In this document: positions 12,276-21,008 of the stretch, piece by piece
Layout: every line of letters starts with the position of its first letter
How positions within the stretch are numbered: the first letter of the stretch is position 1
Assembly: GCA_902624185.1 (NCBI GenBank)
Contig: CACNWU010000008.1
Location: 1 to 38,824 of the forward strand
Reading direction: 5' to 3'
Origin: an uncultured Pelagibacteraceae bacterium
GTDB taxonomy: Bacteria; Pseudomonadota; Alphaproteobacteria; Pelagibacterales; Pelagibacteraceae
DNA length: 38,824 nucleotides
Translations under genes and position numbers: made by a program
The notes under the pieces: model-generated
Database searches by the model: none
Told to the model about the DNA's origin: nothing
Seen by the model: only the letters and a program-made list of their open reading frames with translations

Positions 12276-12276
12276 T

Positions 12277-12585
12277 ATGGAAAAACAAAATATAAGAATA
12301 AAACTAAGAGCCTATGACAATAAAATTTTAGATGCCTCTACTGAAGAAATTGTAAATACTGTTAAAAGAACTGGTGCAACAATTAAAGGCCCGATACCAT
12401 TGCCAACTAAAATTGAGAGATACACAGTTCTACGATCACCTCACATTGATAAAAAAAGTAGAGAACAATTTGAGTCTAGAACTCATAAAAGATTAATTGA
12501 TATAATCGAACCTACACCACAAACGGTAGAAGCATTAATGAAATTAGACTTGGCTTCAGGTGTTGATGTGGAGATAAAGATATAA
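12277..12585 (+). CDS. rpsJ: 30S ribosomal protein S10
   Basis: S10 (102 aa with the ATG at 12277) belongs to the 30S head and in many bacteria also joins NusB in antitermination. The core [20 protein letters not shown], the [19 protein letters not shown] loop and the C-terminal DVEIKI strand are typical. An upstream in-frame TTG at 12265 would add four residues inside the fusA end. The ATG was chosen because it gives the family's usual length and N-terminus. It is separated by one base from fusA, with no tuf in between. Confidence 0.98.
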   Translation: MEKQNIRIKLRAYDNKILDASTEEIVNTVKRTGATIKGPIPLPTKIERYTVLRSPHIDKKSREQFESRTHKRLIDIIEPTPQTVEALMKLDLASGVDVEIKI

Positions 12586-12587
12586 TT

Positions 12588-13298
12588 ATGAGTGAAATTG
12601 CTTTAATTGGAAAAAAAATTGGTATGACTAGAGAGTTTTATAAATCTGGTCAGTTAGTTCCAGTAACAGTTTTAAAAATGGAAAAAGCTAGAGTTATTCA
12701 TATTATTGATGAAAAAACTAGAGGATATAATGCTGTTCAACTTGGCTATGGAAAAATTAAAAATTCAAAGTTGACAAAGTCTATGAAGGGTTATTTTTCA
12801 AAAAAAAATACAGAAGCTAAAAAAAAGCTTAAGGAATATAGAGTCAAAAGTATAGAAAATTATAAAGAGGGAAATGAATTTGGATTAGAAATTTTCAAAG
12901 ATATTAAATTTGTTGATACTAGATCAAAAACTATCGGAAAAGGTTTTGCAGGAGCAATGAAAAGACACAACTTTGGGGGTTTAAGAGCCTCTCATGGGGT
13001 ATCAATTTCACATAGATCACATGGTTCAACTGGACAAAGACAAGATCCAGGTAAAGTTTTCAAAGGAAAAAAAATGGCTGGTCATATGGGTGATAAACTA
13101 AGAACAATGCAAAATATTGAAATTATTAAGGCAGATTTAGAAAATGAACTTCTTTACTTAAAAGGGTCAATACCGGGAAGTAAAAATGCTGAAATTCTTG
13201 TTAAAGGTTCGGTAAAAAATATAAAAAAACTTACAATAGATCAAAAGATTAAAGCTGCTGAAGAAGCAAAAAAAACACCAGATAAAAAGAAAAAATAA
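12588..13298 (+). CDS. rplC: 50S ribosomal protein L3
   Basis: L3 (236 aa) is an early-assembling protein whose long loop reaches the peptidyl-transferase centre. The loop segment HGSTGQRQDPGKVFKGKKMA contains the conserved glutamine that PrmB methylates in E. coli. Length exceeds the E. coli protein by a lysine-rich C-terminal tail (about residues 215-236), common in alphaproteobacteria. It follows rpsJ by two bases with a GGAG further upstream, and its stop overlaps the rplD ATG by one base. Confidence 0.98.
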   Translation: MSEIALIGKKIGMTREFYKSGQLVPVTVLKMEKARVIHIIDEKTRGYNAVQLGYGKIKNSKLTKSMKGYFSKKNTEAKKKLKEYRVKSIENYKEGNEFGLEIFKDIKFVDTRSKTIGKGFAGAMKRHNFGGLRASHGVSISHRSHGSTGQRQDPGKVFKGKKMAGHMGDKLRTMQNIEIIKADLENELLYLKGSIPGSKNAEILVKGSVKNIKKLTIDQKIKAAEEAKKTPDKKKK

Positions 13299-13921
13299 TG
13301 AAACTAGATAAAATTAACATTGACGGAAAAAAGAGCTCAATAGAAGTTTTAGATAAAATTTTTTCAGCTAAGATTAATAAAAAATTAATCAGTTCAGTTT
13401 TATACAAAACAAATGCTAATTACAAAGGAAGACATGCAAAAACTAAACAACAAAATGAAGTCTCAGGTCCGACTTCTAAAATTTATGCCCAAAAAGGAAC
13501 TGGTAATGCAAGACACGCTAGTAGAAAAGCTCCTATTTTTGTTGGAGGAGGTGTAGCCCACGGTCCTAAAGGACAACTTGCCTATAAAAAAAGAAAATTA
13601 AATAAAAGTGAAAAGAGAAATAGTATTGCTTCTTTAATGACAGAAAAAAATAATGATAAAAATTTAATTATTTTCAATGATTTTAGTTCAGAAATAAAAA
13701 AAACAAAAGAAATGAATATCTTAATTGAGAAATTTGATCTTTCAAATTCATTGATAATTTTAGATAAACAATCAAAAGAAAAAATTGAAAAATCAATTAG
13801 AAATATTCCTAATATAAAAGTAACAGATGTAAATCACTTTAGCGCTTTTGATATAATTAAGTTCAAAAAAATTGTTTTTACTGAAACAGCGATTAAAGAA
13901 TTAGAAAAGAGATATTCTTAA
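13298..13921 (+). CDS. rplD: 50S ribosomal protein L4
   Basis: L4 (207 aa) lines the nascent-peptide tunnel with L22. The extended loop that enters the tunnel is visible as the segment YAQKGTGNARHASRKAPIFV followed by GGGVAHGPKG. In gammaproteobacteria L4 also represses the S10 operon. No S10-type leader is visible upstream of rpsJ here, since fusA lies one base away. The C-terminal half is lysine- and asparagine-rich, as expected from the base composition. The gene overlaps rplC by one base and precedes rplW by one base. Confidence 0.97.
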   Translation: MKLDKINIDGKKSSIEVLDKIFSAKINKKLISSVLYKTNANYKGRHAKTKQQNEVSGPTSKIYAQKGTGNARHASRKAPIFVGGGVAHGPKGQLAYKKRKLNKSEKRNSIASLMTEKNNDKNLIIFNDFSSEIKKTKEMNILIEKFDLSNSLIILDKQSKEKIEKSIRNIPNIKVTDVNHFSAFDIIKFKKIVFTETAIKELEKRYS

Positions 13922-13922
13922 T

Positions 13923-14216
13923 ATGAAAAATATGTATTTATACGATAAAATTTTATCTCCATTTGTTACAGAAAAATCTACAAATTTATCTGAACAAAAT
14001 AAAATTGTTTTCAAAGTCCCCAACGGAGCTAATAAGAAGAATCTTAAAAAAAATATTGAAAAAATCTTTAAGGTTAATGTAACTAAGATAAATATAATTA
14101 ATAAACAAAATCGTACTAAATTAACCAGAGGAAGAAAAGTCAAAGTATCTGGTTATAAAAAAGCAATCATAACTCTAAAAAAAGGTCAAAATATTGATCT
14201 AACAACAGGAATTTAA
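13923..14216 (+). CDS. rplW: 50S ribosomal protein L23
   Basis: L23 (97 aa) sits at the tunnel exit, where trigger factor and the signal recognition particle dock. The N-terminal ILSPFVTEKSTNLSE and the later segment FKVNVTKINIINKQNRTK match the family fold, with basic residues in the usual rRNA-binding loop (KLTRGRKVKVSGYKKA). The start codon ATG lies one base after the rplD stop and the gene ends one base before rplB. Confidence 0.97.
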   Translation: MKNMYLYDKILSPFVTEKSTNLSEQNKIVFKVPNGANKKNLKKNIEKIFKVNVTKINIINKQNRTKLTRGRKVKVSGYKKAIITLKKGQNIDLTTGI

Positions 14217-14217
14217 A

Positions 14218-15057
14218 ATGGCATTAAAAACATTTAAACCATATACAAAATCAACTAGAGGCACGATCCTTGTCGATAGGACTGGTCTTTGGAAAGGTAA
14301 ACCATTCAAGTCTTTAGTATCACCTAAGAATGCCATGAAAGGTAGAAATAATAATGGACATATTACATCAATAAATAGATCTGGCGGTCATAAGAAGATG
14401 TACAGACATGTTGATTTTTATAGAAAAAAATTTGATATACCGGCAACAGTTGAAAGAATTGAATATGACCCAAATAGATCATGTTATATCATGTTGGTTA
14501 AGTTCACAGATAATTCTCATGCATACTATTTAGCTCCTCAAAAAATAAAAGTTGGAGATAAAGTTGAAAATGGTAACAAGAAAGAAATTAAAGTTGGAAA
14601 TTGTATGCCTTTACAAGATATTCCAGTTGGAATTAATATTCATAATGTTGAAATTCAACCTGGTGGGGGAGGTAAAATTGCAAGATCTGCAGGTACCTCG
14701 GTTACTATAAGTGGTTTGGACGGAAATTATAGTTTAATTAAACTTGCTTCTGGAGAGGTTAGAAAAATTGATTCACGATCATTAGCTACAATCGGAGTTT
14801 TAACTAATCCCGACCAAAAAAACATTAAGATTGGAAAAGCTGGTAGGTCAAGATGGCTAGGAAGAAAACCTCATACAAGAGGAGTGGTAAAAAATCCAGT
14901 AGATCACCCTCATGGTGGAGGAGAGGGAAAAACTGCTGGAGGAAGACATCCAGTTTCACCAACTGGCCAATCTGCTAAGGGATTAAAAACTAGAGATAAT
15001 AAGAGAACAGATAAGTTTATTGTAAAGAGAAGAAACAAAAGAAAGGATACCAAATAA
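14218..15057 (+). CDS. rplB: 50S ribosomal protein L2
   Basis: L2 (279 aa) is essential for subunit joining and supports peptidyl transfer. Diagnostic segments are [32 protein letters not shown] and the C-terminal [20 protein letters not shown], which contains the functionally important histidine in the DHPHGGG motif. It is full length, with a basic tail. Its stop overlaps the rpsS ATG by one base. Confidence 0.99.
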   Translation: MALKTFKPYTKSTRGTILVDRTGLWKGKPFKSLVSPKNAMKGRNNNGHITSINRSGGHKKMYRHVDFYRKKFDIPATVERIEYDPNRSCYIMLVKFTDNSHAYYLAPQKIKVGDKVENGNKKEIKVGNCMPLQDIPVGINIHNVEIQPGGGGKIARSAGTSVTISGLDGNYSLIKLASGEVRKIDSRSLATIGVLTNPDQKNIKIGKAGRSRWLGRKPHTRGVVKNPVDHPHGGGEGKTAGGRHPVSPTGQSAKGLKTRDNKRTDKFIVKRRNKRKDTK

Positions 15058-15356
15058 TGGCTAGAGCAGTTTGGAAAGGACCTTTTGTTGAGGAAAGTTT
15101 GATGAAAAAAGTTGATAAGTATAAAACTGATCCAAAAAAAATACCAATTAAGACTTGGTCAAGAAAATCAACAATAATACCTGATTTTGTTGGAGTAAGT
15201 TTTTTAATTTATAATGGAAAAAAATTTATACCAATTACAATATCTGAGGATATGGTTGGTCATAAATTAGGTGAATTTGCTCCAACAAGAACTTTTTTTG
15301 GTCATACACCAGCAGATAAGAAAGCTAAACCAGCAGAAGCAACAGATAAAAAATAA
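15057..15356 (+). CDS. rpsS: 30S ribosomal protein S19
   Basis: S19 (99 aa) is part of the 30S head, contacting S13 and the A-site region. Family features are [18 protein letters not shown], the segment [18 protein letters not shown] and [18 protein letters not shown]. The last ten or so residues ([12 protein letters not shown]) form a short charged tail beyond the usual end. It sits between rplB (1-base overlap) and rplV (2-base gap). Confidence 0.98.
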   Translation: MARAVWKGPFVEESLMKKVDKYKTDPKKIPIKTWSRKSTIIPDFVGVSFLIYNGKKFIPITISEDMVGHKLGEFAPTRTFFGHTPADKKAKPAEATDKK

Positions 15357-15358
15357 TT

Positions 15359-15757
15359 ATGAGTAAAAAAAAGAAAATTGATAAGAATAAAGATAAAACA
15401 GTAAGATCTATAAACAACAACATTAGATCAAGTGTAAGAAAGCTCAACCCAATTTTAAAAGGTATAGTTGGGAAAAAAGTTGATATTGCTATAAGAGATT
15501 TACAGTTTTCAGAAAAAAGAATTACAAAAGATATTAGAAAGACAATAAGTTCAGCAGTTGCTAATGCTGAAAACAATTTTCAATTTGATATTGATAAATT
15601 AATAGTAAAAGAAGCTTATTGTGGAAAAAAAATTACAATGAAAAGATTTAGGCCTAGAGCTAAAGGAAGAGCAGCCCCAATACTTAAACCTTACTCAAGT
15701 GTGACAATAATTTTATCAGAAGCAAAAAAAATGGAGAGTCATGGGACAAAAAGTTAA
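15359..15757 (+). CDS. rplV: 50S ribosomal protein L22
   Basis: L22 (132 aa) lines the exit tunnel with its long beta-hairpin, seen here as the segment MKRFRPRAKGRAAPILKPYS. The protein is longer than E. coli L22 (110 aa) because of a lysine-rich N-terminal extension of about 17 residues and a short C-terminal tail. The tail codons (KKMESHGTKS) overlap the first 17 bases of rpsC in another frame and contain its GGAG ribosome site, so the extension may exist partly for translational coupling. Confidence 0.97.
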   Translation: MSKKKKIDKNKDKTVRSINNNIRSSVRKLNPILKGIVGKKVDIAIRDLQFSEKRITKDIRKTISSAVANAENNFQFDIDKLIVKEAYCGKKITMKRFRPRAKGRAAPILKPYSSVTIILSEAKKMESHGTKS

Positions 15758-16418
15758 TCCAGTTGGTTTTAGATTAGGTGTGAACAGAGGTTGGGATTCT
15801 GTTTGGTATGCTAAAAAGAAAGATTTTGGTAATTATCTAATCGAAGATTTTAAAATTAGAGAATATATTAAGAAAAATGTCATCAACTCTGGTGTTTCAA
15901 AAGTGATGATCGAAAGAACAGCTAATAAATGCTATGTTACAATTTATACTTCAAGACCTGGTTTTGTAATTGGAAAAAAAGGAAGTGACATAGATAAAAT
16001 TAAAAATAATTTATCAAAGTTTACTAAAAATGAAGTAACTTTAAATATTAAAGAAGTAAAAAAACCTGAAACAAATGCTTATTTAGTGGCAGAAAATATT
16101 GCCCAACAGTTAGTAAAAAGAATTTCATATAGAAGAGCTATGAAAAGAGCAATGCAATCATGTCTAAGATTGGGAGCAAAAGGTATAAAAGTTTCTATTA
16201 GTGGAAGATTAGGTGGCAATGAAATTGCTAGAACCGAATGGCTTAGAGATGGAAGTATTCCTTCACACACACTAAGAGCCGATATTGATTATGCCGAAGC
16301 TGAAGCTCTAACAACTTATGGAATTATAGGAATTAAAGTCTGGATTTATAAAGGTGAAGTTTTTGCAAAAGAATTTAGTCAAGAAACAAACAAAGTAGTC
16401 GAAAAGGAAAGTAAATAG
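15741..16418 (+). CDS. rpsC: 30S ribosomal protein S3
   Basis: S3 (225 aa) lines the mRNA entry channel and has helicase activity with S4 and S5. The type-II KH domain shows GFVIGKKGSDIDKIKNNL, and the C-terminal domain has the segment GCVSGR-like IKVSISGRLGGNEIARTEW. It starts inside rplV (17-base overlap) with GGAG at 15732-15735 as ribosome site. The stop is TAG, immediately followed by the rplP ATG. Confidence 0.98.
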   Translation: MGQKVNPVGFRLGVNRGWDSVWYAKKKDFGNYLIEDFKIREYIKKNVINSGVSKVMIERTANKCYVTIYTSRPGFVIGKKGSDIDKIKNNLSKFTKNEVTLNIKEVKKPETNAYLVAENIAQQLVKRISYRRAMKRAMQSCLRLGAKGIKVSISGRLGGNEIARTEWLRDGSIPSHTLRADIDYAEAEALTTYGIIGIKVWIYKGEVFAKEFSQETNKVVEKESK

Positions 16419-16829
16419 ATGTTACAACCGGTAAGAACAAAATGGAGAAAAGCGCACAAGGGTAGAATACACGGTACTGCCTCTAGAGCAAATTTTATAA
16501 ACTATGGTGCTTATGCGTTGAAAGCGCTGTCTCCAGAAAGAGTTACTGGAAAACAAATTGAAGCAGCAAGAGTTGCATTAACAAGACATATGAAAAGACA
16601 AGGAAGAGTATGGACAAGAGTTTTTCCAAATATTCCAGTTTCAAAAAAACCAATTGAAGTCAGAATGGGAAAGGGTAAAGGATCGCCTGAATTTTATGCT
16701 TGTAGAGTTAAACCAGGAAGAATTTTATTTGAGGTCGATGGCGTCTCAGAACAAATTGCTAAAGAAGCTTTATATAAAGCTTCAGCTAAATTACCTATAA
16801 AAACAAAAACCATAAAAAGATTTGCTTAA
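16419..16829 (+). CDS. rplP: 50S ribosomal protein L16
   Basis: L16 (136 aa) binds near the A-site tRNA and is a late assembly protein. Clear segments are [36 protein letters not shown] and [20 protein letters not shown], which carry the basic residues that contact 23S rRNA and tRNA. Length is normal. It abuts rpsC and overlaps rpmC by one base. Confidence 0.98.
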   Translation: MLQPVRTKWRKAHKGRIHGTASRANFINYGAYALKALSPERVTGKQIEAARVALTRHMKRQGRVWTRVFPNIPVSKKPIEVRMGKGKGSPEFYACRVKPGRILFEVDGVSEQIAKEALYKASAKLPIKTKTIKRFA

Positions 16830-17020
16830 TGAAAAAGAATGAAATTAAAAAAATGACTAAAACTGAGATATTAAAGAATATTGAAAAATTTAAAAAAGAT
16901 CTTTTTAATTTTAGGTTTCAAAAAATTAATTCACAAGTTACAAACCCAGCAAAGATTGGTGAAACAAAAAAAAATATTGCAAGATTAAAAACAATTTTAA
17001 AAGGAAAACTAAATGCCTAA
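16829..17020 (+). CDS. rpmC: 50S ribosomal protein L29
   Basis: L29 (63 aa) is a small helical-hairpin protein beside L23 at the tunnel exit. The sequence fits the family: an N-terminal helix ([20 protein letters not shown]), the turn [18 protein letters not shown] and a second helix [11 protein letters not shown]. It overlaps rplP by one base and rpsQ by eight bases. A run of nine A residues lies in frame in its second half. Confidence 0.95.
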   Translation: MKKNEIKKMTKTEILKNIEKFKKDLFNFRFQKINSQVTNPAKIGETKKNIARLKTILKGKLNA

Positions 17021-17249
17021 AAAAATATTAGTTGGAACAGTGGTAAGTGATAAACCGAACAAGACAATCACAGTCATGGTTGAAAGAAAATATTCTCATC
17101 CAATTCTTAAAAAGGTTATTAAAGTTAAGAAAAAATACAATGCACATGACGAGAATAATAAATTTAAGAATGGCGATAAAGTATCAATAATTGAAAGTAA
17201 ACCATATTCAAAAAATAAAAAATTTAAAGTAATGGAGAATAATAAGTAA
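17013..17249 (+). CDS. rpsQ: 30S ribosomal protein S17
   Basis: S17 (78 aa) is a primary 16S rRNA-binding protein with an OB fold. The N-terminal [19 protein letters not shown] and the central segment [19 protein letters not shown] match the family, ending with the [20 protein letters not shown] strand. The ATG lies inside the last codons of rpmC (8-base overlap), and the stop overlaps rplN by one base, consistent with coupled translation. Confidence 0.97.
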   Translation: MPKKILVGTVVSDKPNKTITVMVERKYSHPILKKVIKVKKKYNAHDENNKFKNGDKVSIIESKPYSKNKKFKVMENNK

Positions 17250-17617
17250 TGATACAAGTTCAAACTGAATTACTTGTTGCAGACAACACAGGTGCAAAAA
17301 AAATTGAATGTATTAAAGTATTAGGTGGATCTAAAAGAAGATACGCTAGTATTGGAGATACGATAGTTATTGCTGTCAAAGAAGCAATTCCAAAAGGTAA
17401 AGTTAAAAAAGGTTCAGTTCATAAAGCTGTGGTTGTAAGAGTGAAAAAAGGTATTCACAGAGATGATGGATCTAAAGTGAAGTTTGATAACAATGCCGCT
17501 GTATTAGTTGATGACAAGGGTGAACCAGTAGGGACAAGAATATTTGGTCCTGTAACAAGAGAGCTTAGAACAAGAGGTCAAATGAAAATAATTTCATTAG
17601 CCCCTGAGGTTTTATAA
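17249..17617 (+). CDS. rplN: 50S ribosomal protein L14
   Basis: L14 (122 aa, normal length) lies at the subunit interface, forming bridge B5/B8 and the RsfS silencing-factor site. Typical segments are [40 protein letters not shown] and [13 protein letters not shown]. The gene overlaps rpsQ by one base and precedes rplX by one base, in the standard spc order. Confidence 0.98.
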   Translation: MIQVQTELLVADNTGAKKIECIKVLGGSKRRYASIGDTIVIAVKEAIPKGKVKKGSVHKAVVVRVKKGIHRDDGSKVKFDNNAAVLVDDKGEPVGTRIFGPVTRELRTRGQMKIISLAPEVL

Positions 17618-17618
17618 A

Positions 17619-17864
17619 ATGATTAAGAAAGGTTTAAAAGTTTTGGTACTAGCTGGTAAAGATAAAAAAAAAGAAGGTGAAGTAATTGAAATTGACAGAG
17701 CAAATAACAGAGCAAAAGTAAAAGATATTAACATGGTTAAAAAACACGTTAAAACAACTAAAGAGAAAAAAGGTGGAATAATCTCTAAAGAAAATTTTAT
17801 TAATATATCTAACTTAAAATTAATTAGTGAGAAAAAAACTTCAAAAAAAGAGGCTAAGAAATAA
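17619..17864 (+). CDS. rplX: 50S ribosomal protein L24, short form
   Basis: L24 initiates 50S assembly and sits near the tunnel exit. The KOW domain is intact ([20 protein letters not shown] at 3-22) and is followed by [20 protein letters not shown] and SNLKLI. At 81 aa it is about 20 residues shorter than usual L24 (about 104 aa). The last strand and basic end of the family (the region around VGFKI and KRV in others) are missing and replaced by a short Lys-rich tail. The reading frame is clean, so this looks like true shortening rather than a break. Confidence 0.93.
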   Translation: MIKKGLKVLVLAGKDKKKEGEVIEIDRANNRAKVKDINMVKKHVKTTKEKKGGIISKENFINISNLKLISEKKTSKKEAKK

Positions 17865-17866
17865 CT

Positions 17867-18421
17867 ATGACACCAAGATTAAAAGAAATTTATTATAAAG
17901 AAATTCAACCATCCTTGAAAACTCAGTTTGGTTTTAAAAATTTATATATGGGACCTAAACTTCATAAAGTAGTTATAAATATGGGTCTTGGACTTGATGG
18001 CAATGATAGTAAAGTTTTAAAATCGTGTGAAGAGGATCTTGCTAAGATTACGGGACAAAAGCCCGTTGTAACTAAATTTAAAAAATCTGTTGCAAATTTT
18101 AAGACAAGAAAAGGATCGAATGCAGGTTTGAAAGTAACATTAAGAAAAAATATTATGTACGAATTTATAGATAGATTAGTAAATATTGCATTACCACGAA
18201 TTAAAGATTTTAGAGGCTTATCTTCTAAAGGATTTGATGAATTTGGTAATTATACTTTTGGAGTAAAAGAGCATATTATTTTCCCCGAGGTAAGTTTTGA
18301 TCGAGCTGATAAAGTAAGAGGACTAGATATAACTATAGTTATTGCCTCTAAAAACAAAGACCATAGTTTTGCTTTACTAGAAAAAATGAATTTTCCGTTT
18401 ATTAAAAAAGGAGATAATTAA
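17867..18421 (+). CDS. rplE: 50S ribosomal protein L5
   Basis: L5 (184 aa) binds 5S rRNA and contacts P-site tRNA. Landmarks are the N-terminal [29 protein letters not shown], the segment [20 protein letters not shown] and [11 protein letters not shown]. Length is about normal. It follows rplX by two bases and carries AAGGAG near its end, which can serve as the ribosome site for rpsN one base later. Confidence 0.98.
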   Translation: MTPRLKEIYYKEIQPSLKTQFGFKNLYMGPKLHKVVINMGLGLDGNDSKVLKSCEEDLAKITGQKPVVTKFKKSVANFKTRKGSNAGLKVTLRKNIMYEFIDRLVNIALPRIKDFRGLSSKGFDEFGNYTFGVKEHIIFPEVSFDRADKVRGLDITIVIASKNKDHSFALLEKMNFPFIKKGDN

Positions 18422-18422
18422 G

Positions 18423-18728
18423 ATGGCTAAATTAAGTTCAATAAATAAAAATAATAGAAGAATTAAACTTTCAGATAGGCTTTATAAAAAAAGAGAAAGT
18501 TTAAAAAAAATAGTCATGAATAAAAAACTTCCTTTAGAAGAAAGATTTAAAGCCCAGCAAAAATTATCTAATTTACCTAGAAATTCTGCTAAAGTACGTG
18601 TGATGAATAGGTGTCAAATAACAGGTCGACCTCACGGTGTGTATAGAAAATTAAAAATTTCAAGAATTGCATTAAGACAACTTGGTTTACAAGGAAAAAT
18701 ACCTGGTTTAGTAAAATCGAGTTGGTAG
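18423..18728 (+). CDS. rpsN: 30S ribosomal protein S14 (zinc-free type)
   Basis: S14 (101 aa) is in the 30S head near S10 and S19. It is the longer, zinc-independent (C-minus) form: the C-terminal segment [19 protein letters not shown] has only one cysteine and no CxxC pairs. It ends with [11 protein letters not shown] as usual. It has one of the clearest Shine-Dalgarno sequences of the cluster (AAGGAG in the end of rplE). The stop is TAG. Confidence 0.98.
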   Translation: MAKLSSINKNNRRIKLSDRLYKKRESLKKIVMNKKLPLEERFKAQQKLSNLPRNSAKVRVMNRCQITGRPHGVYRKLKISRIALRQLGLQGKIPGLVKSSW

Positions 18729-18740
18729 AAAGGAAAAAAT

Positions 18741-19136
18741 ATGAGTTTAAGTGATCCAATAGGTGATATGATAGCAAGAGTAAAAAATGCTCAAGCAAGA
18801 AACCATAAAAAAGTAGAGTTACCATCATCAAATTTTAAGAATAAAATTGCTAACATTTTAAAAAATGAGGGTTTTATTAAAGATTTTAAAATAAATTCAG
18901 AAAATAACAAATCTGTTTTAGCTTTAGAGTTAAAATATCATTCAGGTAATCCGGTTATAAGTACTTTTGAGAGAGTTTCAAAACCTGGTAGAAGAATATT
19001 TTCTAGTGCAGATGGATTACCAAGAATAAATAATGGTTTAGGTATAGCAATAATATCAACTCCAAAAGGTGTAATGACAGATTTGGACGCAAGAAAACAA
19101 AGAGTTGGTGGAGAAATAATTTGTAAGGTATTTTAA
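18741..19136 (+). CDS. rpsH: 30S ribosomal protein S8
   Basis: S8 (131 aa) is a central-domain assembly protein and, in E. coli, the repressor of the spc operon. The N-terminus SDPIGDMIARVKNAQARNHK and the C-terminal STPKGVMTDLDARKQRVGGE are diagnostic. An AGGA ribosome site lies in the 12-base gap after rpsN, one of the few real gaps in this run. The stop overlaps the rplF ATG by one base. Confidence 0.98.
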   Translation: MSLSDPIGDMIARVKNAQARNHKKVELPSSNFKNKIANILKNEGFIKDFKINSENNKSVLALELKYHSGNPVISTFERVSKPGRRIFSSADGLPRINNGLGIAIISTPKGVMTDLDARKQRVGGEIICKVF

Positions 19137-19675
19137 TGTCAAAAATTGGTAAAATAAATATTTCGATTCCTGAAAAAGTAAAAGTTGCTTTAGCTGGTAG
19201 CATTTTAAACATTGAGGGACCACTAGGTAAAAAATCAATTGATATTGATTTAGAAACTTTCAATCTTGATATTAAGGATGGAAAAGAGATTTCGATTAAA
19301 CCAAAAAAAATTGACCAAAATACTAAAAGATTATGGGGAATGAAGAGAAGTTTAATAAATAATGCTGTAATTGGATCAAGTAAAGGTTATGAAAAAATTT
19401 TAGAATTAGTAGGTGTTGGATATAGGGCTGCGATTAAAGGTAATCAATTAAATCTTCAATTAGGTTACAGCCATGATATTAATTTTGATATACCGGAAGG
19501 TATTAAAATTGTAGTTGAAAAACAAACAACTCTAAAAATAGCAGGATTTGATAAGCAACAAGTTGGCCTGGTAGTATCGAAGATAAAAACATTAAGAAAA
19601 ATTGAACCATATAAAGGTAAAGGTATTAGAGAAAAAGGTCAGTATGTTCTTAAAAAAGAGGGAAAAAAGAAATAA
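19136..19675 (+). CDS. rplF: 50S ribosomal protein L6
   Basis: L6 (179 aa) has two repeated domains and lies near the GTPase-associated region. The first domain begins [17 protein letters not shown] with the GPLGKKS loop. The second has the segment [20 protein letters not shown] and the signature [18 protein letters not shown]. Length is standard. It overlaps rpsH and rplR by one base each. Confidence 0.98.
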   Translation: MSKIGKINISIPEKVKVALAGSILNIEGPLGKKSIDIDLETFNLDIKDGKEISIKPKKIDQNTKRLWGMKRSLINNAVIGSSKGYEKILELVGVGYRAAIKGNQLNLQLGYSHDINFDIPEGIKIVVEKQTTLKIAGFDKQQVGLVVSKIKTLRKIEPYKGKGIREKGQYVLKKEGKKK

Positions 19676-20031
19676 TGAAATTAGATACAAGCACACGTAA
19701 AAAATACAGAGTTAGCAATAAAGTAAAAAAAGTTGCTTCAAATGATAGATTAAGACTTTGTATATTTAGGTCTTCAAAAAATATCTCTGCCCAAATAATA
19801 GACGATAAAAAGAATATAACTTTATTATCATCTTCATCTACTGAAAAAGATATAAAAAAAAGCGGAAAAATGAATAAATCAAAATTATCAGAAATTGTGG
19901 CAGAGAAACTTGCTAAGAAAGCTCAAGAAAAAAAAATAACTAAAATTTTCTTTGATAGAGGTATTTATAGATACCATGGTCGAGTAAAGATTTTTGCTGA
20001 AACATTGCGTAAAAATGGAATGGAATTTTAA
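19675..20031 (+). CDS. rplR: 50S ribosomal protein L18
   Basis: L18 (118 aa) binds 5S rRNA with L5. Typical segments are [20 protein letters not shown], the lysine-rich N-terminus and the C-terminal [19 protein letters not shown], corresponding to FDRgGy.YHGRVkalAe in the family. It overlaps rplF by one base and is two bases before rpsE. Confidence 0.97.
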   Translation: MKLDTSTRKKYRVSNKVKKVASNDRLRLCIFRSSKNISAQIIDDKKNITLLSSSSTEKDIKKSGKMNKSKLSEIVAEKLAKKAQEKKITKIFFDRGIYRYHGRVKIFAETLRKNGMEF

Positions 20032-20033
20032 CT

Positions 20034-20546
20034 ATGGAAAACAAAGATAAAAAAACTGACGATATATTAGAAAAACTGGTGCATATTAATAGAATTACCA
20101 AAGTTGTTAAAGGTGGTAGAAGATTTGGCTTTTCAGCTTTGGTTGTTGTAGGGAATCAAGCGGGAAGAATTGGGATCGCTCACGCTAAAGCTAAACAAGT
20201 TCCAGATGCAATTAAAAAAGCAAATGAAATGGCTAGAAGAAAATTAATACATATACCATTAAGAGAAGGCAGAACCATTCACCATGATGTCAGAGCAAAA
20301 GATGGTTCGGGAAGAATAGTTTTACGTGCAGCATCTAAAGGTACAGGTATAATTGCTGGTGGTCCAGTAAGGGCTGTTTGTGAAGTCTTAGGCGTTAAAG
20401 ATATAGTCGCAAAGTCAATGGGTACCTCAAATGCACATAATGTAATTAGAGCAACTATGAAAGCCTTATTAAAACAAAATTCACCTAAACAAATATCTTC
20501 AATAAGAAATAAAAAGATATCAGAAATAATTGAAAAAAGAGGATAA
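20034..20546 (+). CDS. rpsE: 30S ribosomal protein S5
   Basis: S5 (170 aa) contributes to translational accuracy and the mRNA entry helicase. The double-stranded-RNA-binding domain begins VHINRITKVVKGGRRFGFSA and continues with VVGNQAGRIGIAHAKAKQVP. The second domain shows IAGGPVRAVCEVLGVKDI and the GTSNAHNVIRAT segment. Its stop overlaps the rplO ATG by one base, leaving no place for rpmD (L30), which usually lies between them. Confidence 0.98.
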   Translation: MENKDKKTDDILEKLVHINRITKVVKGGRRFGFSALVVVGNQAGRIGIAHAKAKQVPDAIKKANEMARRKLIHIPLREGRTIHHDVRAKDGSGRIVLRAASKGTGIIAGGPVRAVCEVLGVKDIVAKSMGTSNAHNVIRATMKALLKQNSPKQISSIRNKKISEIIEKRG

Positions 20547-20998
20547 TGACGACATTAAATACAAAAATAAAGATTATAAAAAAAAAAATGCGTGTTGGAA
20601 GAGGAATAGGTTCCGGCAAAGGTAAAACTTGTGGAAGAGGGGTTAAAGGTCAAAAATCAAGATCAGGAGTAGCCATTAAAAGCTTTGAAGGTGGACAAAT
20701 GCCTTTATATAGAAGATTACCAAAAAGAGGGTTTAACACTATTTCAAAAGAACAAGTTGCAATATTAAATTTAGATAAAATTCAATCCTTTATTGATAAA
20801 AAAACGATTAAATCTTCTGACTTGTTAAATAGTGAAATGTTAAAAAAACTTAAATTAATAAATAAAAATTCAAAAAAACTCAAAATTTTAGGTTCAGGTG
20901 AGATTAAAGAAAAAATAAATATAGAAGCTGATCTTGCTTCAAAATCTGCCTTAGAGAAATTGCAAAAAGTTGGCGGTTCAATTCAATTAAAGAAATAA
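20546..20998 (+). CDS. rplO: 50S ribosomal protein L15
   Basis: L15 (150 aa) is a late-assembly protein that threads through 23S rRNA. The basic N-terminal segment RVGRGIGSGKGKTCGRGVKG and KGQKSRSGVAIKSFEGGQMP are diagnostic, followed by LPKRGFN. An uninterrupted run of 11 A residues (20578-20588) encodes lysines just before M15 and stays in frame. The start at 20546 gives the longer N-terminus normal for L15. It overlaps rpsE by one base, with rpmD missing. Confidence 0.97.
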   Translation: MTTLNTKIKIIKKKMRVGRGIGSGKGKTCGRGVKGQKSRSGVAIKSFEGGQMPLYRRLPKRGFNTISKEQVAILNLDKIQSFIDKKTIKSSDLLNSEMLKKLKLINKNSKKLKILGSGEIKEKINIEADLASKSALEKLQKVGGSIQLKK

Positions 20999-21008
20999 AT
21001 AAGCATAA

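Noticed and set aside
12265-12276. TTG start for rpsJ
   Set aside because: It would add four residues not found in S10 and lies inside fusA; the ATG at 12277 gives the normal protein.
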